From: Sequoia sempervirens
Lineage: Eukaryota; Streptophyta; Pinopsida; Cupressales; Cupressaceae
DNA: 64,000 bases
Assembly: GCA_007258455.2 (NCBI GenBank)
Contig: VDFB02321261.1
Location: forward strand, 1-64,000
Reading direction: 5' to 3'
The translations under genes and the position numbers were made by a program. Each line of letters begins with the position of its first letter. The stretch's first letter is position 1. The notes beneath the pieces are model-generated. The model ran no database searches, was not told the origin of the DNA, and was given only the letters and a program-made list of their open reading frames with translations. This document shows, in pieces, positions 12,349 to 22,329 of the stretch.

Positions 12349-12356
12349 GTGCCTAC

Positions 12357-13359
12357 AGTTGATAAATTCCAAGATGAGATTGCCTCGAATGAATATGCCA
12401 TCACAACTATTGATATGGGTCCGATGACAAAAGGGCAAGAAGTTGAAGACTTGGATAATTTTGTTGCCATCATCAAATCTAGGCTGGATAGGGAAGTGAC
12501 GAAGAAAAGACAGTATAAAAGAGACATTGAGCGTCTAAAAGAGTATAGCCAACATTTAACTAGGCCACCCAATCAAGGTGACCAAGCAACACTTCCACTT
12601 CCAAACTCTTCACAGGAACTGGTTGGAAATTTTGAAGAAGAGTTGACTATAGCTAGAGAAGCTAAAGACTGGATGGCTGGAAAGAAAGATGAGGCTATGG
12701 CATTCGCAGAGAAGCAGGCATATGTGTATGAGCAAACTTCCTTTCTGTTATCAAGAGTTGCAGACTTAGCGGAAGCATGGGATGGCCTCCAAGACATTCA
12801 GAGTAAAATTATCCCATGTCTTCGAGAGTTAAAGGGCATCCTGAAACAGAGGTTGATCGATGACAGGATTATTGAAGTTGGAGTTGCATATGATTTTAGC
12901 GGCTAGTACTACGCACTGATTTCACGAGGAGAAGTCTTGGAAAGGGTAAAGCAAGATGGTGCCAAAATTGAAGAGCAGGCAAAGGAGATTCAGAGTAAGA
13001 TTTACCAGATGGTAGCAGATATGCTCTACAAAGATATTGTCCGAAAGAAACACTTGCAGCCACAAAATTTAAAAGAACAAGTTTAAAAACTTCAAAGAAT
13101 TTTCTCCACCACCTCTGGGCCAATGATGAAGGAAATTTTTACCAGGGCATTCAGCTTCATGACCGTCAGAAATGCTTTCTTGTTGCATGAATCAAAATGG
13201 ACGATCACCTTTGCAGAATGTGCCGAAAGTTTGGACTTGCTGGAATACAACGTCAATGCGCTGCCAGACATTGCCATGGAGGAAGTCAGCCTGATCGTGT
13301 CCAGGTTCACCGAACGTGGTGCTTTGCGAGTGGATAAGGATGCAACTCCTAGTGCCTGA
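12357..13359 (+). pseudogene. Unrecognised retroelement ORF, part 3 (C-terminal region)
   Basis: This is one reading frame of about 333 codons with only two in-frame stops (12904, 13084) and a natural end at 13357-13359. It is rich in E, K, Q and L with heptad-like spacing (KSRLDREVTKKRQYKRDI; later EEQAKEIQSKIYQMV), so a coiled coil is likely. The last part (MKEIFTRAFSFMTVRNAFLL) is more globular. No known domain was recognised. The low number of stops compared with the older elements nearby suggests the element is not very old. Confidence 0.6.
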
Positions 13360-14017
13360 AGTTCTCTCCAGTTAACTGATTGATGTTTAGGAAACCCTAA
13401 TTAGGGTTTGGTTGTGTTTAATCTGGGCCGTTAATATCATTTTAATCTCAATCTCAAATGTTGTTTGAGATTTTTCCTTCACCACATTTGTTGGTGTTGT
13501 TGTAACAAAAGCTAGCTAAGTGTCGAGCATTTTAAATCAAAGCAAGTTGGAATTTGTATTGGTCTTTTATGTGTTGCATATGAATGTTTATGAGTGTGAT
13601 GAAGGATCATTGAGTAGACGTGTTTGCATTATATCACAACCTTTGTTGCAACTTCTTGTTTGTTTTTCTAATGGTTATATGGCTTTGTTACCCAATAAGG
13701 CACTGGTTTTGAAGACTCAGACCTTCTACATACATTTCAAATATTCAAAAACCAGTTACTTGTAGTATAGGAAGTAGGAGTAGATTAATACTTGCTGTTT
13801 ATGATTTTGTATTGCAAAACATGCCTCAAATGAAACCGTTCACAGGTTCAACAAAATAGCTGCCTTTCTTCAACAGCTTGAAATGCCTTCCATGATCCTT
13901 AGCAGCTACATGTAGATGAAGTTGAGGCATTGCTTCTTGAAAGAGATGAATAGGTTCAACTACCTCTGAAAATATATCCTATATACTACTGCTCCAAAAT
14001 GAATAATTGAATTTAGA
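13360..14017. other. Non-coding stretch, nothing recognised
   Basis: After the ORF there is AAACCCTAATTAGGGTTTGG, a short palindrome, then AT-rich sequence with ORFs of 81 codons or fewer. No LTR, polypurine tract or gene was identified. Confidence 0.4.
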
Positions 14018-15485
14018 CTACTCTTCCGCATCTACAAATACATCTTTAGCTGCATCCTCAAGTTTATCTTCACGTTCAAGTACAAGTGGAACCTCTATCT
14101 TCCCATTGGTCTCCAACCAAGCAAGATTTCTTATGGGACATTCCCTCGATCGGTCAAAGATTGAATGCTTCGTACCAGTTGCTACTTGAACAATTGATTC
14201 ATCAACCATGGCAACCTCAAGCTGATTGAAATGATCTCCTTCATGTGATTCAGATGAAGATATGACTGCACTGCATACCTCAATATGCTGTTCGCCATCT
14301 TCAGAATTGGGAAAATCTGAATTATTTATAAGAAGGTCCTCATCATGCCTTTGGGAAGTTGTTTTATGCAACATGTGTTCAAGTTCATGACCTCGAAACG
14401 TAGATGCATTCTTTTCAACTTGACTGGGACCTTCGTGCATATTCATCTTTTCGAATCTCAAGACAAGATTGTCTTCATTCACTTGAACTTCAACAAAATG
14501 ACTTTCACCCTTCTGCTTTTCATCAATGGCTTTATGAGACTGCATAAACCAAAATTGGTAGTTGCTAGCTATGTCTGCTTCCTTTTCCCCAAAGAGAATA
14601 GCGAGATCACTCGGATTGGAGTCAGGATGCTTTGCTACTGTTTTTACTAATGGTGCCTCAAGAGCAAGCCTCTTCAAAGGTGAAGATAACTTGTGTTGAT
14701 TCCCAACAACAAATTTATAGGCAACATTTGGAAGTGACCTTCCTGGTATGTCCTTGTGAGGCACAAAAAACGCACCTTGAGCTAGCTGCTTTTTGAGGAC
14801 AAGTAGCTCATTTTCCAACCTTTGCACCATAGGATCCATCCTTGTGATGGAAGAAAATAACTCCAAAGAAGGACTTTCTTTAGATTCATGTGATTCAATT
14901 CTTATTTTCCCAGCAAGAATGAGATCATCTTCAATTTCTGTTGCCAAGGTTTGCACAACTGCAAGAGTAGTTGGGGCTGCACTTCTCAATAGGAAACCAA
15001 CCTTGGGCACTTGAGCATTTACAAAGAAACATTTCAAATTCTCAGCTGTAGGTTGAGCAGCAGTTAGAATTCTTTGTCAACTTGTTGAAGTGAGCAATGA
15101 ACTTGCGCATAGGCATGTGAGATTCATTCTTCAACTGGGTGAGCTGAGCCAACAAAGCATGAGTGTCTTTAGGAGGTTTGAACCTGTTTTCAAACTTGGT
15201 GATGAGAGTTGCCCAATTTGTGATGGCACGTGGCGCCAGATGATAAAACTAATTTGCAATGACATCTTGGAGAGTCTCCACAAACAACCTTATAGATACA
15301 TCTTCGTGTTCAACACCATGAACTCCACAAGCGATGTAGAAAGCAGCAATGTGCTCGTCAGGATGTTGTTGTCCATCACCAAGGAACTTGGGAAAGTTCT
15401 TTCGTGAGCCTTTAGGAAGAGCATGTAGGGGTAGAGCTAGACTCAACAGACCAAAAGCATTTCCCCAAGGACCTTGAGCAGCCAT
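14018..15485 (-). pseudogene. Ty3/gypsy gag, decayed
   Basis: Reading (-) from the ATG at 15485, the N-terminal part carries a retrotransposon gag domain (FPKFLGDGQQHPDEHIAAFY, then NWATLITKFENRF and FNKLTK). It is broken by a stop at about 15249 and a frameshift near 15040. The second open block (15037-14018, 339 codons) continues with TLATEIEDDLILAGKI, typical of the gag C-terminal half, then a coiled-coil-like segment (MDPMVQRLENELLVLKKQLA). Protease, reverse transcriptase and integrase are missing, so this is a truncated 5' part of an element. A gypsy-type leader lies just upstream at 15596-15613. Confidence 0.8.
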
Positions 15486-15595
15486 TTACATGTCCTTGGT
15501 GAAAGCTTGAAAAAATTACAAGAAAATAAATTACAATGAAAAAGGACATGGGTATACTTCAAACGAAAGCGTGAGGCTTTTGAATGCGTATCATG

Positions 15596-15613
15596 TCCCT
15601 AGCGGAGTCGCCA
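15596..15613 (-). other. Gypsy-type primer-binding region
   Basis: On the (-) strand this reads TGGCGACTCCGCTAGGGA, the leader found just after the 5' LTR in many plant gypsy elements. It lies 111 bp before the gag ATG at 15485. Confidence 0.65.
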
Positions 15614-15626
15614 AAAAACTATTGGG

Positions 15627-16340
15627 TGAAAATTATGTAATCACCTTTTCAATAAATTACACAATCTTGATTTCAACCACAACCGTGTGAGATGTAATCT
15701 CTCCTCTCAGAAAGGGGAGGCAACCTTCTTATTGCTAACTGGAACTAAAGTAAAACTAATTAAGTATTCACAAAATGTACACTACAATTACTAGATGGGG
15801 GGGTGTGTCACATTCATACTTCTTTCTCATTAAGTATTCACAAAATGTACACTACAATTACTAGATGGGGGGGTGTGTCACATTCATCCTTCTTTTTTTT
15901 TTCAGAGAATATGTTTTACAATGCTTCACAGTTGATAGTTTGAATTTGATACAACTTTAAACTAAAAATAAAGTAGTAATTCCAATATCTCTATCTTGTC
16001 AAAGCAAAGCTTAGAGATACCAGGTATGATAATAATAAACAATAAATAAAGAAGGAAAAACTCATGAAGGCACAAAGTCATTCCATAGCTTTTCACCGAT
16101 GGATCTTGTGAGATGTAACGTTTGTCATATTAGAAGCACAAAGTCTTCTTAGATACAACAATTCCACGAACAACATGAACAATTACAAGCACAAAGTCTT
16201 GTAGATTATCCACCAATAGTTATCCAATCATAAACACAAATTTGAATAAATCTATGTATACTTTGTGTTACACTCTTTATTCATAACCTCTAAACCAATA
16301 TTAATGACATCAAAAATTAAATGAAGTAAAACGACATGCT
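15627..16340 (-). mobile_element. Probable 5' LTR remnant of the gypsy gag element
   Basis: The LTR should end (on the - strand) close to the primer-binding region, and CATAATTTTCA fits with its last base at 15627. The far end was not located, so the right coordinate is a guess. The stretch is non-coding and includes a 70-bp tandem duplication. Confidence 0.3.
15760..15899. repeat. 70-bp tandem duplication
   Basis: Two near-identical copies (15760-15829 and 15830-15899) each hold TAAGTATTCACAAAATGTAC and GATGGGGGGGTGTGTCACAT. Only a few bases differ near the 3' ends. Confidence 0.9.
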
Positions 16341-16904
16341 TGCTCTCAGGCATAATCTAAATGGTTTGAAGCGTTAAAATTTTTGGCTGAGTTGTTTTAG
16401 TTTCTGCCCTCTAATAGATGTTGTTAACTGAAATTGATCTGTATGTTTCATTGGGAGTCCTTAAGTATTGCTCACTAAATCCTATTATTCAAAGCCTCAT
16501 CACCCTTAGCCACCAAGAATTTTTGAAGTATTTACTATTAGTTTCATGTGATTTTTATTAATGGCCCGAGGGTTTATGATGTGTATAAGTGGAATATTCC
16601 ATATGATTGAAGCTATGACTAGTGGATGACAGTCATCACAGTGACAGCTATTATCAAATTCATTGGTATGGTGATGAAAAATAACTTATAAAAATTGAAT
16701 GCTGCAAGTTATTTTTTCTAAGTTGCTAGTTTTCTGTCTTTTAGAGTTCAATATTGTTATTGGATTTTGCCTTTTTAAAAAAATTTGTTATTTCCTTCTT
16801 CATATTGAGAAGTTGTTGATGAAATAAACTTTTTTGTAAATCTTGATGCACACTCTCTTCAAAACAAGGGAATACTTAAAAAAAACTTGCATGTTTGCTT
16901 GTAG

Positions 16905-17011
16905 ATTTGATGACTGTAATATCTCACCTCTCTCATTGAGGGCAATCAAAGATGTTGGGCATGAACGAATGACCATTGTCCAAGAAGCAACTCTTCCTTC
17001 TATCCTCAAAG
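16905..17011 (+). CDS. DEAD-box RNA helicase exon with the Q motif
   Basis: This 107-nt exon encodes FDDCNISPLSLRAIKDVG and then the Q-motif core MTIVQEATLPSIL, the N-terminal helicase signature of plant RH31/RH26/RH25-type DEAD-box proteins, which are ATP-dependent RNA helicases. It follows a pyrimidine-rich tract and acceptor (TTTGCTTGTAG) and ends at a GTACAC donor. It starts with the last base of a codon and ends with the first base of the next, exactly the phase needed by the exon at 51327, which continues with G-KDVLAKAKTGTGKT. There is no frameshift or stop. Upstream exons are not seen, so the gene is partial. It could be a pseudogene, but intact splice sites and frame argue against that. 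Confidence 0.85.
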
Positions 17012-17247
17012 GTACACTCTCTTATCATTTTCTTTACAAACTTACTTGCACTGACATTAAGAAGAAGACATGGATTTACAGTTATGAGTTTTTGAGGGAA
17101 CCTAACTTTCTTTAATTGGAAAAAGTAATGAATAGTTGAATTTAAATTGGTTAATTTCTCTTCTATAGATTCTGTAAAATCTGTATGCTTTGTCTCACCT
17201 GGTTGGTCACAATAGCAAGAGATTCTGCTCGTTTTTGATAAAGATGA

Positions 17248-19059
17248 TGAAATATGCTAATCAATTTTTCAATATATTTTCACACAAAATCAACACTTTG
17301 CCAATTGGATTAGCGTTAGCAACAAACTGAAATCCAAGCTTGAAAGAAACTCAACGCCAAGAATGCACACTCAATCCCAAGGAACGATAGGTGTTGTCAT
17401 ATGGCAGAGAAACTAAAGAGCAGTACTTGAAATGAAACAAACTCAACGTCAAGAATGTGCACACAAGATCCCAATGAGGGCGAGGTGCTAACATATGACG
17501 AAGTAAATTGAATTGAAAACTGAAAGATCAAACAGCTAAATCAGCAAGAGGCGGTAAACCAGCTCTCAAGCTATCTAATTCATCCGCTGTGGCGGGCATC
17601 CACTCAAGAGTGGGAATTCTCCACTTTTTAGTGGGTATAATGAAAGATCAAATGTTCATTCTCCACACTGGCGGTAAACCATCTAGGGGTAATTAGATGT
17701 TGAATTTAACGAGTAATTGCAGAAACTAAAACGGTTGGATTACTACTACTAAATCATAACCTTACAATCAATAACTCTACAGATTACTGAATTACAATGA
17801 TAGATAATGAAGCTAATAAGAGGAGAATGAGTTATTACAATGATTTAACACTCCAAAACTGAAGTCATAGGCCAAAAAAAGAAATCTAATACAATCTGAT
17901 GTAAAAATCTGAGTTTTGGAAATTTTGATCAGCAAACTGTGAAATCAATAAATTGTTCATAACTCCATCAAATTACCTCCGTTTTGATTGAAATCAAATG
18001 CAATGGATTACTGGAAGGTAGGCGACCATGCTAGGATGATGAAACAACAACAAAGATCTTTTGAGAATTTAGTAGGAATCCCAAGGCACTTCTAGAAAGG
18101 TACGACCCTCCTGGAAGGGGCGATTTCTCTTTAAAAATCAAACTCTCAACTAAAAAATCTCAAAATTGGCATGATGAATCACCCATGGACAACAAATGGA
18201 ATGATGAAATACCCAGAACCAAATTCAGATTGGAAATAAAGCTATGAATCAAAATCACCTTCAGTTGTAGATGAACCAGCAATACCAAAATTGATAAATC
18301 TCCGAAAATTCTCCATGATTGAGCTCAATCTGCTAGTCTGGATGAGAAGCAACAAAGACCAACTAGGTGTTGTATCTCAAACACGAAATTGGTTAATTGG
18401 CTAGGAGGTAGCATCCCCGAAGCAAGGTTTCAATTGTCATTTCGACAGCGTAACAGTATGATAAACATGAATGGATCGAAAGCTAGAACAAAGCTTCATT
18501 TTATAGAAAAACTGAAGACTCTTCATATTCCCAAGAAAGGACGCCAAGAGTCATAAAAGTGTCTATTCAAATTTCCAATAAATAATTAATTCAAGGGTGG
18601 CGTCCCTTTTCAAAACTCCTTGAAATTTATAATATTCTTTTAAAAATATCTCCTTAATAAAAGCGTCCCTTTTTCCCAAGGCATTATGTTTTATTAAAAA
18701 ATAATAAATCACCTTATGAAGGTGTCACCCTTCCAAGTCCTTTTAAACACAACTTAAAGTTGTTCTCCTAGGCCAAGGGATCAACTGCAAATTATAACCT
18801 TAATGCTTTTATTCATCAAAATAAAACCTTTAGAAGTCAGCCATGAATTGCAAATAATTGCTCCAACTGCGAATGATGTACTGAAAGCTGACAAACTTCA
18901 TACTGCCAAAAATAGAATCTACTATAAATAGTAAACTCCCTAAAAAGCCATAGAACCTCCGAACTTGGAAACCCTAATTTTACCTCAAATGAGCCTACGG
19001 GCTTCCGGAATAGGCTGATGAGTGTCGGAACAGATCACAGATGAGAAGGGGACATTACA
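17248..19059 (-). mobile_element. Solo LTR, TGTAATGTCCCC family
   Basis: On the (-) strand it begins TGTAATGTCCCC (19059 leftward) and ends CATATTTCA (17248), with the 5-bp target duplication GATGA at 17243-17247 and 19060-19064. It keeps the family hairpin (AGCCTA 18992, TAGGCT 19011) and the CCAC/GTGG repeats near 17590-17690. The tail resembles that of the LTR at 22330-24461. No second LTR or internal region was found. Confidence 0.9.
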
Positions 19060-19340
19060 GATGATAAATTATAATCAAGAAAAAATATGTCCTGTTGGGT
19101 CTCAATATGCTTTAAATTTTGAGTTCTAGAATAGATAGTATGTCAAGGACAACATGAACAATATGTTTCATCCTATGGTATTGATTCACTAGATTCTATT
19201 TTATAGGTAATTGTTATTCACCACAGCACCTTCATAAAAGTTCTCTCTAATCATTTGATCCCAGCTTGACTGTTACGTTTAATATTTTTCTTGAACATTA
19301 TATAATTAGATATTAATTGATTTTCCAAGTTCATGGGGTT

Positions 19341-20800
19341 TTCACCATATTTTTCCTTCTAATCCATCTTGTATAACTTGCTCACACCTGCTTTCTTTGA
19401 ATCGACACAGCTCAGTAAGATACTTAACAGGAATCCCAGCAAGCTTGAAAGAGTGCTGCTGGAAACCTGTCTGGACTTGTAGTTTTATCTCCTTTTAAAG
19501 TTGAAATAACCCCTTGGATCTCATCTTTAGAAAAGGGCTACAAAATAGCTTGATTGTTTTTCATTGGAAACAATCCTATGAAGACAATCCAAACACCTAG
19601 CTGAATCACGAGGATCAGAGATCTCTTGAGCTGAGAAAAGAGACTGGAAAATACAACCTACATCTGCAATATCCTCTGGACAAAAGAGAGAAGCACCTGG
19701 AGAAGAGAGGACACTAGTGATTTTATTAGCCTGCAACAAGCCAAAGTGATAGTGGAAATATTTAGAATTTCTATCCCCCTCTTCAACCTACCTATCTGGA
19801 CTTTTGACGTGAAAAGATTTGTTCTTTGCCCAGCACGTCGTCCTGATGAGATAATAAAAATGATTACCACCTCAAGAGATCACTGGTGCACCCCAAAATC
19901 TGACTCTCTGAACAGACCTCAGCCACCTCCCAAGCAATCTTAGCTTTCTTCATGAAATTTTTTCACAGGACCTCTTTCTTCCACGTTAATAAACATTTAT
20001 TAACATACTTAAGCTTTTGGATAAACTTGAACATCTTGAAACCATGCTCAGAAGGACAGGTAGACCACCAAAATTCTAAGGCTGAAAGCAGATCATGGCA
20101 TTGAGGCCACATCTGTTTGAATTTGAGATGGCATCTGGGAGGTGGTGCATCTACCATATTATTAAGCTAAATGGGGAAGTGGTCCAATCTTGCAACCGGA
20201 AGAATAACAGACTTTGAGCAGCAATCTTGCCTAAGCTAGTCTGCTGAAACCAAAAACTGGTCCACTTGTTCTGCAAAATAAAAAAAAGCTTTTCAATCCA
20301 TTATTCGAATAGAAAAGGCCCTTGTTAGTTGCCAGATTAAACAAGTTATTACAGTGCATGAAAGACTTAAAAGTTCAACTCTAATTAGCCCTGTAAGAGC
20401 TCTTGCATTTATTTGCAGCTCCCGTGATGGCATTGAAGTCCCTTTCTAATAAAATCTCTTGGTATTGCAATTTGCAACAAAGAAAACTGTTTAGAGACTT
20501 CTTCTTATATCTTTCTTTTATGCACAATACTGTTGGGCACATACATATTGATCAAGAACGCCAAATTGTTTCAGAAACAAATCTGAAGGAGCAGTAAATC
20601 CGATAAGCTCCTTTTTTTTTCATAAAGTCCAATTGAACTGAGAAAGGATTCCCAAGAACATATAAGCCTTTAGAAGCTGCAATCACATTTTAAAAACCAC
20701 CAATCCAAGGTTTCTAGGTGAGGAAAGTAGATGTGCGAAATCACTTTCCATGTTCACAACTGGCATTTAGGCCCCTAACATTCCAAGATAGAACTTTCAA
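19341..20800 (-). pseudogene. L1-type LINE fragment: endonuclease and start of reverse transcriptase
   Basis: Read on the (-) strand, the fragment begins near 20798 with LKVLSWNVRGLNA, the start of the L1 endonuclease. DFNAI (near 20420) and a decayed ARLDHFPI (near 20180) follow. Then comes the linker with FKQMWPQCHDLLSALEFWW (around 20110-20050) and the reverse-transcriptase entry VISTLKGDKT..PDRFPAALF (about 19500-19440). Many stops and frameshifts interrupt it. It ends near 19341 in the reverse transcriptase, so the catalytic motif and 3' end are missing. It is a dead insertion in the helicase intron. Confidence 0.8.
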
Positions 20801-21514
20801 TTTTCTAGTGGAGGGCCCCTCCTCTTCTATTGTGAAGAAGTAAAGCATCCATGGTTTGCTACAATACCACAATGATCTCTTCCAAGGTCAAATCCAAGAG
20901 ACTCTCCGCTTCTATCTTCCAACCTTGTTTATATTATCCTCCAACCTTGTTTATATTTACTTTTAGATTGAGTAGAACCTTGACAAAGTTTGACACTAGA
21001 AATATCCTCTACCCCTCCTAGAGACTCCATCTATTTGCAACATTTTGTCCAGCTAACTGGACAAAATCATTACTTTCTTCATTGTGCACAATATCATCTT
21101 TTAGAGGGGAAGACAGACTGCATTCTTAATCCAATGCTGGCACCATCACCTGCTTCTCTTTGACAGAAGGATTCACATCAGTGCAGAGTTTGAACCAAGC
21201 TGACTGAATTTTTAATGTTCTATAACGTGAATTATTCTTTTAACATACACCAATCATAGAGCAGTTTAAACTTCAAACAACGAAACTATAAAAAAATTTA
21301 CACAGATAATTACACCTTCTAATCTATTTTTCATACCTTTGAAAAACTTACAAGGAAACCTCTACATACTGTTCGCCAGACAGCTACACAGTAATTTATC
21401 ACTGTATATGTATCTTCTATCTTGCATCTATCTTTATACTATTTAGCAAAAATCTACTCTTCAAAAAGCTTTTTATCTCTTGCAAAAGATGAATTTGAAG
21501 ATAAGTCTAAATCA
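20801..21514 (-). other. LINE upstream remnant and flank of a copia LTR
   Basis: From 20801 to about 21200 the (-) strand carries short coding-like fragments, such as DFVQLAGQNVANRW near 21050, that precede the LINE endonuclease. From about 21200 to 21514 the sequence is non-coding and may be the far part of the copia LTR that resumes at 25039. No intact gene is present. Confidence 0.35.
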
Positions 21515-21699
21515 TAGTAATGAGACTCGGACTTGGCTAGGGTGACTCGACTCGGGACTCGGCGCAGACTCGGCAAAATGAAAAAACCCTAGAAATTTAG
21601 AGATTTTTAAGGATTTAAAACTTGTTCCAAGCACCCTTTATTGAATAAAGTATAAACCTTAAAGACACAATAACATCATTAAATAGAAGCAAATTTGAT

Positions 21700-22329
21700 C
21701 ACATAAGCATAAAGTACACATCGATCACATAAGCATAAAGTACACAAATTGTACCTGAGCTACTGAAGGAAATAACACACTTGATATATAAATATAGTCA
21801 AATGTATACAAAACTCGTGGAATATGAAATCCATGACATCAAATGTTCCAAACAAATATGAAATATCAAAACAATAACTACAAGTCTATGGCTCAAAGGA
21901 GTTTGCATCCTTCCTGCGAAGGCATCTAAGGTGAGTCCTAGATGATGTAGCAACTACAGCCATAGTCTCTGTTTGAGACTCCATGCCACCCTCACCAACA
22001 TTAGTTGTGGATGTGTTTGCTCATGCTTTAGCCTCCTCCTTTGCCATGGCTGTAGCCTCAACCTCTCTATCTGCTCGGTCAACCCAATCAAGGTCCTTGT
22101 TACTAACACAAGTATACATCAATCATATAAGTATAAACACAAATTGTAGTTGAGCTGCTCAAGGAAATAACACACTTAGATATATGGTCAAAGACTCAAA
22201 TGTATACAAAAATCATTGAATATGAAATCCATGACATCAAATGTTCCAAACAAATATGAAATATCAAAAGATTCAAAACAATAACTAGAAGTCTATGGCT
22301 TAAAGGAGCCTGCATCCTTCCTACGAATG
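21700..22329. repeat. Internal direct duplication in the hAT-like element
   Basis: The block around 21700-21950 and the block 22105-22329 plus 24467-24500 are near-copies. Both carry ATATGAAATCCATGACATCA, then GTTCCAAACAAATATGAAAT and AAGTCTATGGC. The second copy was later split by the solo LTR at 22330. Confidence 0.8.
21900..22095 (-). pseudogene. Possible C-terminal coding remnant of a hAT transposase
   Basis: On the (-) strand one frame reads NKDLDWVDRADREVEATAMA, then continues through one stop to SSRTHLRCLRRKDANS. Its placement near one end of a hAT-like element and its charged composition fit the low-complexity C-terminus of a transposase. No catalytic or BED zinc-finger region is present. 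The duplicated block at 22105-22329 repeats only its end. Confidence 0.4.

Noticed and set aside
12163..12572. ORFs of 75-91 codons on the (-) strand across the right end of the hAT-like element
   Set aside because: AT-rich chance frames overlapping the transposon end and the antisense of a coding region; no transposase motif.
14345..14650. 101-codon + strand ORF antisense to the gypsy gag
   Set aside because: It is the shadow of the (-) strand gag frame and has no domain of its own.
16843..17115. 90-codon ORF taken as a complete small gene
   Set aside because: The conserved part is exactly the exon 16905-17011; residues before and after it lie outside good splice sites.
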